From IMG/VR virus record IMGVR_UViG_3300025832_000906, positions 1-64,000 of that record: 64,000 nt of DNA; one strand, given 5' to 3'. This stretch comes from a virus. A program made the translations under genes and the position numbers. Of this stretch, positions 17,500-26,874 are shown in pieces. Below the pieces are notes generated by a model. The model was given only the letters and a program-made list of their open reading frames with translations, ran no database searches and was not told where the DNA came from. Every line of letters begins with the position of its first letter. Positions within the stretch are counted from its first letter, which is position 1.

Positions 17500-17507
17500 T
17501 ATTTATA
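17500..17507 (+). promoter_or_regulatory. Putative phage late promoter TATTTATA
   Basis: GAAGTATTTATAGTAAAAT, 13 nt before the ATG at 17521 and directly after a terminator, at the head of the plus-strand morphogenesis run. Confidence 0.65.
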
Positions 17508-17520
17508 GTAAAATATTGTC

Positions 17521-18030
17521 ATGAATAAGGATATATTGAATGAAGTAAAACGTAATCGTGAGTTAATGGGTATTAACGAATCTGAGCTTGATGAACAAGG
17601 AATTTTTAGAGGTGTAAGAGATGGTATAAAGAAAGGTTTCCAAAAAGGTAAAGAGGCGATTAAAAACACTGTCGATAATATCAAAGATAAACTTGACGGT
17701 GATGAAGAAGAAGTAGAAGTAGAAGTAAAAAAGTATAACAATAAACCCATTGATGAAATTATTCAGGATGTTCGAGACACGAATAAATCAGAAGGTAAAA
17801 TAGACGTTAATGGTGAAACTTTATATTTTGGTGTTGCAGACTCAACGGACCGTGAAATTGCAAAGAAAAAGGCAAGGAATAATGCTGAAATAGCGGCGGC
17901 GGAAGATTTAAGAATAAGTAATGAGGACTTTAAGGTTAGTGGATTTTTAAACAAGGTTCAAAGGCTCACAATGGGAGAAGACAACGATTTTATTTCTTAT
18001 ATATTAATATCCAATAGTAATGTCGATTAA
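17521..18030 (+). CDS. Unknown, tagged N-terminus shared with gene at 10393
   Basis: 169 residues. MNKDILNEVKRNRELMGINE parallels the first 20 residues of the protein at 10393 although the remainders differ, so the N-terminus behaves like a transferable tag; LNE at 6-8 and INE near 18-20 fit the [IL]xE cleavage pattern. Residues 30-65 are basic then acidic helix. The C-terminal part (LYFGVADSTDREIAKKKARNNAEIAAAEDL) resembles LPP20-like domains, in which a short Gly strand precedes an Ala-rich helix. Overlaps the next gene by 11 nt. Likely packaged in the virion, by inference. Confidence 0.7.
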   Translation: MNKDILNEVKRNRELMGINESELDEQGIFRGVRDGIKKGFQKGKEAIKNTVDNIKDKLDGDEEEVEVEVKKYNNKPIDEIIQDVRDTNKSEGKIDVNGETLYFGVADSTDREIAKKKARNNAEIAAAEDLRISNEDFKVSGFLNKVQRLTMGEDNDFISYILISNSNVD

Positions 18031-18274
18031 AACAGAAAGAATATTAGGTAAGAAGATAATCTGTGAGATTGACTCTTCAACAGTCAAGATTGTGGAGTAT
18101 GATACGTCGACACAAAAACTTTTAGTGACGTTTAAAGGTGAGATACAATATGAATATAGTGAAGTGCCTCACTCTATCTTTACTAAGTTTAGAATGGCAG
18201 AATCACAAGGAAGTTTTTTTAATAAAGAAATAGGTAAAAAGTTTGATTATAAAAAAATAGATAAAGATGGATAA
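18020..18274 (+). CDS. KTSC-domain protein
   Basis: 84 residues matching the KTSC domain: VKIVEYDTSTQKLLVTFKG, then YEYSEVPHSIF and a helix ending SQGSFFNKEIGKKFDY. KTSC domains are small folds that occur alone or fused to RNA-related proteins; their biochemical role is unsettled. Overlaps both neighbours by 8-11 nt, so it is translationally coupled to the nucleotidyltransferase that follows, which may hint at a joint function. Confidence 0.75.
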   Translation: MSIKTERILGKKIICEIDSSTVKIVEYDTSTQKLLVTFKGEIQYEYSEVPHSIFTKFRMAESQGSFFNKEIGKKFDYKKIDKDG

Positions 18275-19016
18275 AATAATTAGTAGTTTTTTGGTTAAGG
18301 ATACTCTTAATCCTGAAATATGGGATAACTACGACAATGTTGAAGAGTCTAAAATGAAACCTGAAATAAGAGATGGTCTTTTAGATATTGCAAACGAGTT
18401 TATTGATTTTTTGGGATTTGATATTTTTGTTCAAGATATTACTATGACAGGTTCATTAGCTAATTTTAACTGGTCTGACTATTCAGATATTGACTTACAT
18501 ATAATATATGATTTTAAAGAGTCAGGAGAACAAGAAGAAATATTTAAAGATTTATTTAACTTAAAGAGAACGGTTTTTAATTCACAACATGATATTACTG
18601 TTAAAGGATATGAAGTTGAGTTATATGTTCAAGATATGAATGAACCTCATATGTCGACAGGTGTTTATTCAGTTCTTTATAATGAATGGATGAAACAACC
18701 AAAACCGGAAGAAGTAATAATAGATACGAAAAAGATAGAATCTAAATCTCAAAATTGGATGGATATTATTGATAATACGATAGAAGATGTAGAAGAAGAA
18801 ATCGATTTAGATTCAGCCTTATTAAAATTAGATTCGGTTAAAGACAAAATAAAAAAATTTAGAAGTGGTGGGTTAGAAAAAGGAGGAGAATACTCTTATG
18901 AAAACTTAGTTTTTAAATTTTTACGTAGAAACGGATATATACAAAAACTGTTCGATAATAAAAATGAATTGATTGATAAAACACTCTCAATCAAAGAAAA
19001 TTTATCAGATAGTTAA
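18267..19016 (+). CDS. Pol-beta-type nucleotidyltransferase
   Basis: 249 residues. TGSLANFNWSDYSDIDLHII contains the GS...DxD signature of the polymerase-beta nucleotidyltransferase fold, with two catalytic Asp residues in DIDL. A third Asp/Glu is plausible in VELYVQD. The C-terminal half is helical and acidic and ends in a region like LVFKFLRRNGYIQKLF. Homologous proteins are widespread in marine T4-like phages but the substrate is unknown; tRNA-, antibiotic- or protein-nucleotidylation are options. Last gene of the three-gene overlap group before a gap with a new TATTTATT element. Confidence 0.8.
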   Translation: MDKIISSFLVKDTLNPEIWDNYDNVEESKMKPEIRDGLLDIANEFIDFLGFDIFVQDITMTGSLANFNWSDYSDIDLHIIYDFKESGEQEEIFKDLFNLKRTVFNSQHDITVKGYEVELYVQDMNEPHMSTGVYSVLYNEWMKQPKPEEVIIDTKKIESKSQNWMDIIDNTIEDVEEEIDLDSALLKLDSVKDKIKKFRSGGLEKGGEYSYENLVFKFLRRNGYIQKLFDNKNELIDKTLSIKENLSDS

Positions 19017-19045
19017 ATAAAATAGAAAATTATGTATTTACGGTA

Positions 19046-19053
19046 TATTTATT
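19046..19053 (+). promoter_or_regulatory. Putative phage late promoter TATTTATT
   Basis: GTATATTTATTAAAAAAAT, 14 nt before the ATG at 19068; last base differs from the TATTTATA consensus. Confidence 0.5.
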
Positions 19054-19067
19054 AAAAAAATATAAAC

Positions 19068-19250
19068 ATGGCAATCACGGGATGTACATATAGCGCAGAT
19101 TCGACATATAACTTATATACTGGTGGAACACCTACGGTTCATCCTAGTATGAATACTGTAGAATATAACGACGAACTATCAGCATACACAATAACAGAAT
19201 CAATTCAGTGTAATTTAGTACAGTTAGGTGGTAATGGTGTTTTCTCTTAA
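19068..19250 (+). CDS. Small unknown protein
   Basis: 60 residues, rich in Thr, Ser and Tyr (for example TYNLYTGGTPTVHPS) with no charge bias and no membrane segment. It follows a late-type promoter at the standard 14-nt distance and stops 13 nt before the start of the next gene, which supports it being real. No family recognised; a small virion decoration protein is a guess. Confidence 0.55.
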   Translation: MAITGCTYSADSTYNLYTGGTPTVHPSMNTVEYNDELSAYTITESIQCNLVQLGGNGVFS

Positions 19251-19263
19251 AAAAAAATTAAAA

Positions 19264-20460
19264 ATGGCAGATTTAAACCCAATAGGAAGTGAAAAATTAC
19301 AAGGAGACAGTAAAATTAGACGTATCCTAGAAATTGCTCGGTATAACGAGACCACTCAAAATTTGAATGAAAATAAATCCGATTACACTATACAACTCGC
19401 AGATGGTAACGTTTACGGTATTGTACACGAAAAAAGTGGTTACATAGTTAAAAGAGGAATTAACGAAAGTGAATTAGAATATATTAATCCTATGAAGAAT
19501 AGGAAATATTATCGCTCTTATTCACAAGCCATGAAAAAAATAAATCTAATGGCTGGCGAATTGAATAGGATTCATGAACATAGTGAAAATGTTGACTTAA
19601 TAGGTGAACAAAAAAAGTTTGTACTTAAGACTCCAACACCTGAACCAGAACCATCACCTGAAGCTTCGATGAGCGATATGGGTGGTGATTTAGATTTAGG
19701 GAGTTTAGGAGGTGAAGAAGAAGAATTAGATTTAGACATGGATTTAGAAACACCTGAAGGTGAAGAAGAATTAGACTTAGATATGGATGTACCTGAAACT
19801 GACATTGAATCAGAGGAAGACGAAATATCATTTAAATTAATCCAAAAATTAACGGGTAAACTAGGTCAAAAGTTAAGAACATTAGATTCTCAAGAAGGAC
19901 TTTCTTCTGAAGATATTAAGTACGTTTTAAATTCAATTATATCTGCCGTGAATTTAGAAAACTTATCAGAAGAAGACTTAGAAGATATTTTAAGTAACTT
20001 TGAAGATGAAGAAATCGACTATGGTGTTGAGGGAGAACTTGATATTGAAGCCGGTGGTGAAGATGAGTTGGACTTAGACTTGGATATGAGTGTGGAAGAA
20101 GAACCTGTAGGTGATGAGGAATTAGGTGAAGGATACGGAATCGAAGAAGTTGTAGATGAAGTATTCACAGAATCTAAAGTAGATAAGGTTTTATCAAAGT
20201 ATTTCGTAATTTCTGAAGAAGAAAAAAAGGAAACTGAAGATAAGAACGTAATGAGATTTATCACAGAAAAAGTAAACAAGGTTAAAGTTAAGTCTGAAGT
20301 TAAAGAAATGTCAGAGACTTTAGAGCAAGAATTAACCTCAGAGTTTATCATGAAGGAAAACAAGGGTTCTAAGTTCTTAGGTAAAACAAACAAGAACAAC
20401 TTGGTATTTGAAGTAGATGGTAAACAATTGAAAGTATCACCTAATGGAGAATTACTATGA
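19264..20460 (+). CDS. Acidic scaffold-like structural protein
   Basis: Start at ATG 19264 (MADLNPIGSEK); upstream in-frame sequence overlaps the previous gene and is unlikely. 398 residues. The N-terminal ~120 residues are a mixed fold. A central section is extremely acidic with repeats such as LDLDMDLETPEGEEELDLDMDV. A helical segment (KLGQKLRTLDSQEGLSSEDIKYVLNSI) and a more basic C-terminal domain (around FLGKTNKNNLVFEVDGKQL) follow. The acidic LDLD blocks are shared in style with the scaffold at 29787, so it may be a prohead core or assembly protein. It ends in ATGA overlap with the next gene. Confidence 0.65.
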   Translation: MADLNPIGSEKLQGDSKIRRILEIARYNETTQNLNENKSDYTIQLADGNVYGIVHEKSGYIVKRGINESELEYINPMKNRKYYRSYSQAMKKINLMAGELNRIHEHSENVDLIGEQKKFVLKTPTPEPEPSPEASMSDMGGDLDLGSLGGEEEELDLDMDLETPEGEEELDLDMDVPETDIESEEDEISFKLIQKLTGKLGQKLRTLDSQEGLSSEDIKYVLNSIISAVNLENLSEEDLEDILSNFEDEEIDYGVEGELDIEAGGEDELDLDLDMSVEEEPVGDEELGEGYGIEEVVDEVFTESKVDKVLSKYFVISEEEKKETEDKNVMRFITEKVNKVKVKSEVKEMSETLEQELTSEFIMKENKGSKFLGKTNKNNLVFEVDGKQLKVSPNGELL

Positions 20461-20867
20461 GGTTAATCTACGTCAACGAATTGGGTCCCAATTATAAAGG
20501 GGACAATATCTATGAGTTTATATTCTCTGACGTAGAAGAAGTATGGGGTGAGGATTGGGATTCTGAACCGGCTTCAGGTAAACCATTACCACCTAATGTT
20601 GAATATATTAAAAAAGTTGGTGTTTTGAGAAACTCAGATATTGAATTAGAGTTAGTTCAAAACTCTGACTTTTTTTCTGTTTATGACGCAGTTGAGGATG
20701 TTATATCTTTAGGATGGGAAAAATCTGATTCTGAGTTTGTAGTCGATAGTAAGTATAAAAGATTAGTCTTTAGATACGGAGATACAGTAAAATCCGTAGA
20801 AGATAAATTATATGAAAGAGATATTGTTCTTTCTTATGAAAAAAGTTTTATGACACATGAAGAATAA
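20457..20867 (+). CDS. Unknown conserved-looking phage protein
   Basis: 136 residues, coupled by ATGA overlap to the preceding gene. It starts MRLIYVNELGPNYKG and contains an aromatic/acidic segment (YEFIFSDVEEVWGEDWDSEPASG), then a helix-strand region up to the C-terminus. Position just upstream of the terminase in a gene string suggests a packaging or head-completion role. I do not recognise a family. Confidence 0.7.
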   Translation: MRLIYVNELGPNYKGDNIYEFIFSDVEEVWGEDWDSEPASGKPLPPNVEYIKKVGVLRNSDIELELVQNSDFFSVYDAVEDVISLGWEKSDSEFVVDSKYKRLVFRYGDTVKSVEDKLYERDIVLSYEKSFMTHEE

Positions 20868-21819
20868 AGAAAAAAAAATAGTATCATTATTAGAGGAGGG
20901 TTTTTCTTATGATACTATTAAGAAAATGTCTAACACTCACATTGATTTACTATATGATAGATTAATTAAAGAGGCTGAAAGTTATAATACAAAAACAAAA
21001 GTTTTTGATTTAGATAATGAAACAGATAGAAAAGAGTTTGATAAAGACGCTAATAGCGGTGAGAATAATCAGATAACCGCAACCGACCAAGGAGACGTTG
21101 CATTAACAATGAAGAATGAAAGTGAAATATCTGAGGATGAAGATTTAGATAACTCAGTAGAGAAGGAAAGTGGATATAATCCTTACGCCGGTAATAGTCC
21201 TGGTAATACTGAAGGTCCGGCAGGTAATAATCCTAGTCCGAATAGTGACGGAATGGGGTATATTGATGAGGATGCAGTTATAGAAGATTTATTCGGTAGC
21301 CCAAAGAAAAAAATGAAAAAACCTATCGGTACTTTAACAACTTTAGGTATGTTTGAAGAGACAAGTAAAGGTACGAAGTGTTGGAAAGGTTATGAGAAGA
21401 AAGGTATGAAGACTATGTTTGGTAAAAAAGTTCCAAATTGCGTTAAAAAAGAAAGTAAGGAAGAAAAAATTAGTCATCTTGAAGAAAGTATTGTATCTTT
21501 GATTAAGAAATCACAAGGTAAAATGTTAACTAAAAAAGATATTTTGTCGGAACAACCTAAAATTGCACCCGCAGAGCCTACTGTTAAGCCAGGGGTAAAA
21601 CCTAAAAGAGGTACACCGTACAAACCAAAACATAGTCCAAAACCTAAAGCGGGTACTGAAATAAAACCGGCAGAGCCAACGGTTAAACCAGGTGTTAAAC
21701 CTGAAAGGGGTAATCCTTACAAACCAAAACATAGTCCAAAACCTAAAGCGGGTGAAGATAAAGGAGTGCCTGAGTTCTTAAAATTTAATAACCTAAATAT
21801 AAAATTTAGAGATGAGTGA
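20857..21819 (+). CDS. Unknown protein with phage Cys motif and Lys/Pro repeats
   Basis: 320 residues, overlapping the previous gene by 11 nt. The N-terminus has a helix-turn pattern (VSLLEEGFSYDTIKKMSNTH). A central Gly/Asn/Pro linker leads to TKCWKGYEKKGMKTMFGKK and VPNCVKK, a short two-Cys motif often seen in T4-like phage structural proteins. A near-exact duplication follows, EPTVKPGVKPxRGxPYKPKH with SPKPKAG, at about residues 245-305. The basic Pro-rich repeats could bind DNA or an acidic partner such as the scaffold. Function unknown. Confidence 0.7.
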   Translation: MKNKEKKIVSLLEEGFSYDTIKKMSNTHIDLLYDRLIKEAESYNTKTKVFDLDNETDRKEFDKDANSGENNQITATDQGDVALTMKNESEISEDEDLDNSVEKESGYNPYAGNSPGNTEGPAGNNPSPNSDGMGYIDEDAVIEDLFGSPKKKMKKPIGTLTTLGMFEETSKGTKCWKGYEKKGMKTMFGKKVPNCVKKESKEEKISHLEESIVSLIKKSQGKMLTKKDILSEQPKIAPAEPTVKPGVKPKRGTPYKPKHSPKPKAGTEIKPAEPTVKPGVKPERGNPYKPKHSPKPKAGEDKGVPEFLKFNNLNIKFRDE

Positions 21820-23107
21820 TTTAACTAACAAAATACGAAAGGCCGTAAAAGAACAAATCGAATACGATGGTCCTGAAAGAATGGATAGAGAAATCGAGAG
21901 GAAAATCTCTAGTGGTGAAACCCCTATTTCTGATAATCCCGCCCTACCAGGTAAAGAGAACGATGAGTTTGATAATTCTTTTGCTGAATTAATAGCTTCT
22001 ACGAGATTTAAAGAAGTGGTTGATAGAGTAAAAAACTACACTGGTATGGAAGAAGTGTCAGGACAAAATGCATTTATGCAATTACAAATGATGTTAATGC
22101 AGGCAGTACAGGAAGTGAAATCTATAGAATCAAATAATGAGGGTTATTTAGAACAATTAGCAGTAGACTTAGTTAAACAAGAATTATCACTACCTGATGA
22201 TGCATTTCAATATGACGTAGAGTTACAATCAATGCCAGGTCAAATAGATACGTCTAATATGATTTCTGAACCAGAAGAGATTGATGATGAGGAAGTTCAG
22301 CAACAATTTGGAGTTAGTTCAGATGAGGCGGAAGACGATTTAGAAAACTTTATGGTGGCTTTTGAAAAATTTGATTTAGAGAAATCTAAAAGAAGGTTTA
22401 TTAATTCATTAATACAGGGAGCCTCAAAAAAAGGTCATTACATGTTCCATCTTGTTGAGGAACAATTAAATAATATTAACCCTAGACTATTAAATCTTTA
22501 TGGGGTCCTAATGTCTATTAACGATTTACTTTATTGGATAATGCCAGACCAAATGATTATGTCCGCAGCCGAAAGTGGTGAGGGAGTACAGGGTTCTGAA
22601 GAAGTTGATGATACGACAGACCCACCTACTATTAAGGCTAAAGGTCTATTCTTTCCTGTTTTAGTTCATGAACTAATTAAAGGGGTTTATGAGGTATTAG
22701 GTACGTCAGGGTTACCAGACGACCCTAAGGCCGCTGATATGGTTATGGGTCAAACAGATACACTCCCATATGAAATATGGGATTTAAGATTAGGTCCAGT
22801 TATTTGGGACAAATTTAAATCTTCGTATCCTGATAAAATATATGAAGATGATATGAGAGAAATACAAAATTATTTATTTTCTCGTTTTTCCGCATTATCT
22901 ACAGACGAGTTTTTTGAAGTAGCTCGTTTAATTATTTCAGGTTCAGACGAAGGAAAACAAATTGTTTCAAAAATGGTTAATGAAATTATTGAAGAACTTA
23001 AGGGGTATGAATATGAAGACGCAATGTCACAGTATACTGATGATGATGATGACAGCGATGATGGACTTTCTGACCTATTGGGTGACCTAGGTATTTCCTT
23101 AACATAA
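21812..23107 (+). CDS. Unknown protein upstream of terminase
   Basis: 431 residues, overlapping the previous gene by 8 nt and ending 20 nt before the large terminase. The sequence is acidic and helical (for example FMQLQMMLMQAVQEVKSIES), with a folded central region (RRFINSLIQGASKKGHYMFHLVEEQL, LLYWIMPDQMIMS) and a poly-Asp C-terminus (DDDDDSDDG). Genes just upstream of TerL commonly encode the small terminase or a head protein, but at 431 residues this is larger than a small terminase. No family recognised. Confidence 0.7.
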   Translation: MSDLTNKIRKAVKEQIEYDGPERMDREIERKISSGETPISDNPALPGKENDEFDNSFAELIASTRFKEVVDRVKNYTGMEEVSGQNAFMQLQMMLMQAVQEVKSIESNNEGYLEQLAVDLVKQELSLPDDAFQYDVELQSMPGQIDTSNMISEPEEIDDEEVQQQFGVSSDEAEDDLENFMVAFEKFDLEKSKRRFINSLIQGASKKGHYMFHLVEEQLNNINPRLLNLYGVLMSINDLLYWIMPDQMIMSAAESGEGVQGSEEVDDTTDPPTIKAKGLFFPVLVHELIKGVYEVLGTSGLPDDPKAADMVMGQTDTLPYEIWDLRLGPVIWDKFKSSYPDKIYEDDMREIQNYLFSRFSALSTDEFFEVARLIISGSDEGKQIVSKMVNEIIEELKGYEYEDAMSQYTDDDDDSDDGLSDLLGDLGISLT

Positions 23108-23127
23108 AAGTTATTTAAAATGTCTAT

Positions 23128-24909
23128 ATGGCGTTAACAAAAGAAAAGGTATTATTGGAGTATGCGAGGTGTGTAAAAGACACCTCGTATGCGTTAAAAA
23201 CATATCTACAGACTTATGATAATACTCAGTCTAAATATGTTCCTTTAAAATTATTTCCCGACCAAGAATATCTAATAAATGATTATGATACTTTTGAAGA
23301 AAACATAGCCCTTAAATATAGACAAGCTGGAGTGTCTACTGTAACATCTGCATGGATATCTAAAAAATTAGTTACAGCTTCTAAAACTAAACCAGAAAAA
23401 ATCCTTATCATAGCCAATAAACTTGATACATCTGTTGAGATGGCAAGTAAAATCAGAGCTTTCATGGACCAATGGCCCTCATGGTTTGGGGTAGATTTCT
23501 CCATTGAAAAGAACTCTCAAAGACATTATAAATTAACTAATGGGTGTGAAGTAAAGTCAGTTGCAACATCGAAAGACGCACTTCGTGGATATACCCCTAC
23601 CATTCTTGTGTTTGACGAAGCGGCATTTATTGAAGCCGATAATGACTTTTGGTCTGCGTGTATGGCGTCCCTATCTACAGGAGGTAAAGTAATTGTAATA
23701 TCTACCCCTAATGGATTTGACCCAATATATTACTCTATTTACGACCAGTGTTTAAGGGGTATGAATGACTTTAAAATTACTGAAATGTTTTGGTACCGTG
23801 ACCCTCGGTACGCTAAAGATTTAAAACTTATTAAATGTAATGATATTGTTCATTATATGTTAAATAGGGAGGATTACAATGATGACGAGATTATTATAGA
23901 GTATGGTCACATATCACCTATGGAAAGAAATTTTGAAGAGATTAAATCTAAGTTTCTTGAGGGATATAAGCCATACTCTACGTGGTTCGAAGGTATGGCT
24001 AAAAAGCTTAAGTTTGATAGACGTAAAATTGCTCAGGAATTAGAGTGTAATTTCTTGGGTTCAGGTGATAATGTAATACCTAGTGATACTGTGGAAAAAA
24101 TAAAGGAGAATTTTATTGTGGAACCAGAAAATAAATTTATGGGTGGTGCGTTATGGCAGTGGAAAGAACCTGTTGTCGGTCACAAATATATTATGGGTAT
24201 TGATGTATCTCGTGGTGATAGTGAAGACTTTACAACCTTTTGTATTATAGATTTTGATGAGAGAGAACAAGTTTTAGAGTATTTAGGTAAAATACCTCCT
24301 GATGTCGCTGCTGAAGTCGCATTTAAGTGGGCGACAATGTATTCTGCCTTTGTCGTTATTGATATCACTGGAGGTATGGGGGTTTCTACCGCAAGAAAAT
24401 TGCAAGAAATGAACTATAAAGATTTATATGTTGAAGGTACTAATGTTGCTGATAAGTGGAAGTACAACCCATCAACTATAGAGAAAATACCGGGATTAAA
24501 CTTTAACTCAAAAAGAGTTCAAATTGTGGCTTCTTTTGAGGAGGCTTTAAGACATAACTTTATTGTTCGTTCGACACGTCTTATGAACGAGCTAAATACT
24601 TTTGTCTATGTAAATGGAAGGCCTGACCATATTAAGGGTCAACACGACGACCTTATCATGGCCATGGCAATGGCAATATATGTAGGTGAAAATTCTTTCA
24701 CGAAACTTGAAAAGGTGACCGACCAAACAAAGGCTATGATGGAAAGTTGGTTAGTTAATGAAACTCCGGTAAAAAATTCATCTAAAGAGTTTAATCCAGG
24801 TTTACCTGTAATGCCCGCTAATCAATACAATCACCATAGACGAATTGATGGTTACACTAAAAAAGATTATGAGGATTACGGTTGGTTATTTGGAGGTAAT
24901 CGTAGATAA
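23128..24909 (+). CDS. Terminase large subunit, T4 gp17-like
   Basis: 593 residues. ATPase domain: Walker A-like RQAGVST at 65-71 (deviant P-loop, as in T4 gp17), Walker B ILVFDE 159-164 and coupling motif ISTPNG 191-196. Nuclease domain: MGIDVSRGDSEDF near 356-368 and HDDLIMAMAMA near 506, giving the Asp residues of the RNaseH-like site. The protein pumps DNA into the prohead through the portal and cuts concatemers. The length is close to T4 gp17 (610). It is followed, after a short gap with a TATTTATT element, by the portal gene. Confidence 0.95.
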   Translation: MALTKEKVLLEYARCVKDTSYALKTYLQTYDNTQSKYVPLKLFPDQEYLINDYDTFEENIALKYRQAGVSTVTSAWISKKLVTASKTKPEKILIIANKLDTSVEMASKIRAFMDQWPSWFGVDFSIEKNSQRHYKLTNGCEVKSVATSKDALRGYTPTILVFDEAAFIEADNDFWSACMASLSTGGKVIVISTPNGFDPIYYSIYDQCLRGMNDFKITEMFWYRDPRYAKDLKLIKCNDIVHYMLNREDYNDDEIIIEYGHISPMERNFEEIKSKFLEGYKPYSTWFEGMAKKLKFDRRKIAQELECNFLGSGDNVIPSDTVEKIKENFIVEPENKFMGGALWQWKEPVVGHKYIMGIDVSRGDSEDFTTFCIIDFDEREQVLEYLGKIPPDVAAEVAFKWATMYSAFVVIDITGGMGVSTARKLQEMNYKDLYVEGTNVADKWKYNPSTIEKIPGLNFNSKRVQIVASFEEALRHNFIVRSTRLMNELNTFVYVNGRPDHIKGQHDDLIMAMAMAIYVGENSFTKLEKVTDQTKAMMESWLVNETPVKNSSKEFNPGLPVMPANQYNHHRRIDGYTKKDYEDYGWLFGGNRR

Positions 24910-24935
24910 CCTTTAATTAAATTAAGTAAAGTTTA

Positions 24936-24943
24936 TATTTATT
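24936..24943 (+). promoter_or_regulatory. Putative phage late promoter TATTTATT before portal
   Basis: TTATATTTATTTAAAAAAAG, 9 nt before the ATG; weaker match and shorter spacing than the core set. Confidence 0.4.
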
Positions 24944-24952
24944 TAAAAAAAG

Positions 24953-26854
24953 ATGGCTGATAATAACAATTTTACTATATGGCAAAGGTTGACTAAGGTA
25001 TTTGGACCTGATTCTACCTTAGACCAACAAGCCCCGGTTTATAATTTTGATAAAAAACAAATATTAAAAACTACCGACAAAAAAGAATATGAAAGAGAGA
25101 AATTACAAGCTCAACAAACACTATATTTAGGTCAGCAATGGCAAAAAATCGAAAACAATTTATATACCCAAGCGGTTTATTATGAACCCACACGTTTAGC
25201 ATCTTTTTACGACTATGAGAGTATGGAGTATACTCCTGAAATTTCAGCAGCTTTAGACATTTATTCTGAAGAGTCTACTACACCCGATGAAGACGGATAT
25301 ATATTACAAATTTACTCTGAAAGTAAAAGAATAAAATCAGTTTTAGCGGATTTATTTAATAATAGATTAGATATTAATACTAACTTACCTATGTGGACAC
25401 GTAATACATGTAAGTACGGTGATAATTTTGTGTATTTAAAATTAGACCCTGAAAAAGGTATTATGGGGGCTCAACAGTTACCTAATATTGAGATTACTAG
25501 ACAGGAGAGAGGTATGAAAATTAAACCTGAAAGAAACTCAACGGAAAGTGAAAATGATTCATTAAAATTTTTGTGGCAGAATAAAGATATAACTTTCAAT
25601 ACTTGGGAAGTCGCTCACTTTAGATTATTAGGTGATGATAGAAAACTACCATACGGTACATCTATGTTAGAAAAAGGTAGACGTATATGGAAACAATTAA
25701 TCTTATCAGAAGATGCTATGTTAATCTATAGGACTTCTAGAGCACCAGAAAGAAGGGTATTTAAAATATTTGTAGGTAACATGGATGATAAGGATGTTGA
25801 ACCTTATGTACAACGAGTCGCTAATAAGTTCAAAAGAGACCAAGTAGTTGACTCCAACAATGGAAATGTGGACTTAAGATATAATCAAATGGCTGTTGAC
25901 CAAGATTACTTTATTCCTGTTAGGGACCCTAATGCTCCTAACCCTATAGATACATTACCAGGGGCTCAGAACCTATCTGAAATTGCGGATATTGAGTACA
26001 TACAAAAAAAGTTATTAACTTCTTTGAGGGTACCTAAAGCTTTCTTAGGTTTTGAAGAGGTTGTTGGAGACGGTAAAAGTCTATCTTTACAAGATATTAG
26101 GTTCGCTAGAACTATAAATAGAATACAAAAATCTATGGTTCAAGAACTTAATAAAATAGCTATAGTTCATTTATACCTTTTAGGTTTTGAAGACGAATTA
26201 GGTAACTTTACTTTAGGGTTAACTAATCCATCTGCACAAGCAGAATTATTAAAAATGGAACAATGGACACAGAAAATACAACTTTATAGGGATGCTGTTA
26301 GTGACCCAGGTAATGGTATTCTACCTGTTTCATCATCTTGGGCTAAGAAACACATTCTCGGATTTAGTGATGATGAAATTAAGTTGGATATTCAACAACA
26401 AAGAATGGAAAAAGCAGTTGCCGCTGAATTAGAAAAGACATCTGAAGTAATAAGTAAAACGGGTATATTTGCTAATATAGATAAGTTATACGGTAATAAA
26501 CCTGGTGAAGGTGGTGATGCTATGGGTGACGAAACAACAGACTCCGAAGTAGGTGATATGGGAGGAATGTCGACTGGTGATTTAGGAGGTGATTTAGGAG
26601 GTGATTTAGGAGGTGATTTAGGTGGTGATTTAGGTGGTGATTTAGGTGGTGATTTAGGTGGTGACGCAGGTGGTGACGCAGGTGGTGACGAAGGTGGGGG
26701 AGATTTAACACCTGAAAGATTTATTAGTAATAAAGATTTAGATATATTATTAGAAGATGATTTTATTAATGGAAAAACTATATTAGACTTATCTAAAGGA
26801 AGACAGTCGTTAGGTGAAATTGAAGATAAATTGAACGAATTACTAAATGATTGA
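24953..26854 (+). CDS. Portal protein, T4 gp20-like
   Basis: 633 residues (T4 gp20 is 524). Recognisable portal segments are APERRVFKIFVGNM, then DYFIPVRDPNAPNPIDTLPGAQNLSEI and IEYIQKKLLTSLRVPKAFLG, which match the conserved core of gp20-type portals. Twelve copies form the vertex ring through which DNA enters and leaves. The extra length is mainly a C-terminal extension after residue ~515 with a Gly/Asp repeat and a final helical tail (ERFISNKDLDILLEDDF). This extension may reach into the head interior. Confidence 0.92.
   Translation: MADNNNFTIWQRLTKVFGPDSTLDQQAPVYNFDKKQILKTTDKKEYEREKLQAQQTLYLGQQWQKIENNLYTQAVYYEPTRLASFYDYESMEYTPEISAALDIYSEESTTPDEDGYILQIYSESKRIKSVLADLFNNRLDINTNLPMWTRNTCKYGDNFVYLKLDPEKGIMGAQQLPNIEITRQERGMKIKPERNSTESENDSLKFLWQNKDITFNTWEVAHFRLLGDDRKLPYGTSMLEKGRRIWKQLILSEDAMLIYRTSRAPERRVFKIFVGNMDDKDVEPYVQRVANKFKRDQVVDSNNGNVDLRYNQMAVDQDYFIPVRDPNAPNPIDTLPGAQNLSEIADIEYIQKKLLTSLRVPKAFLGFEEVVGDGKSLSLQDIRFARTINRIQKSMVQELNKIAIVHLYLLGFEDELGNFTLGLTNPSAQAELLKMEQWTQKIQLYRDAVSDPGNGILPVSSSWAKKHILGFSDDEIKLDIQQQRMEKAVAAELEKTSEVISKTGIFANIDKLYGNKPGEGGDAMGDETTDSEVGDMGGMSTGDLGGDLGGDLGGDLGGDLGGDLGGDLGGDAGGDAGGDEGGGDLTPERFISNKDLDILLEDDFINGKTILDLSKGRQSLGEIEDKLNELLND
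26576..26700 (+). repeat. 12-bp GGDL repeat in portal C-terminus
   Basis: About ten units of GGWGGTGATTTA-type sequence encoding GGDL, drifting to GGDA and GGDE at the 3' end. Low-complexity, in frame, likely variable in copy number by slippage. Confidence 0.85.
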
Positions 26855-26862
26855 TATTTATA
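26855..26862 (+). promoter_or_regulatory. Putative phage late promoter TATTTATA
   Basis: TTGATATTTATAAAATAAAA, starting at the base after the portal stop codon, 12 nt before the ATG at 26875. Confidence 0.6.
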
Positions 26863-26874
26863 AAATAAAATACC

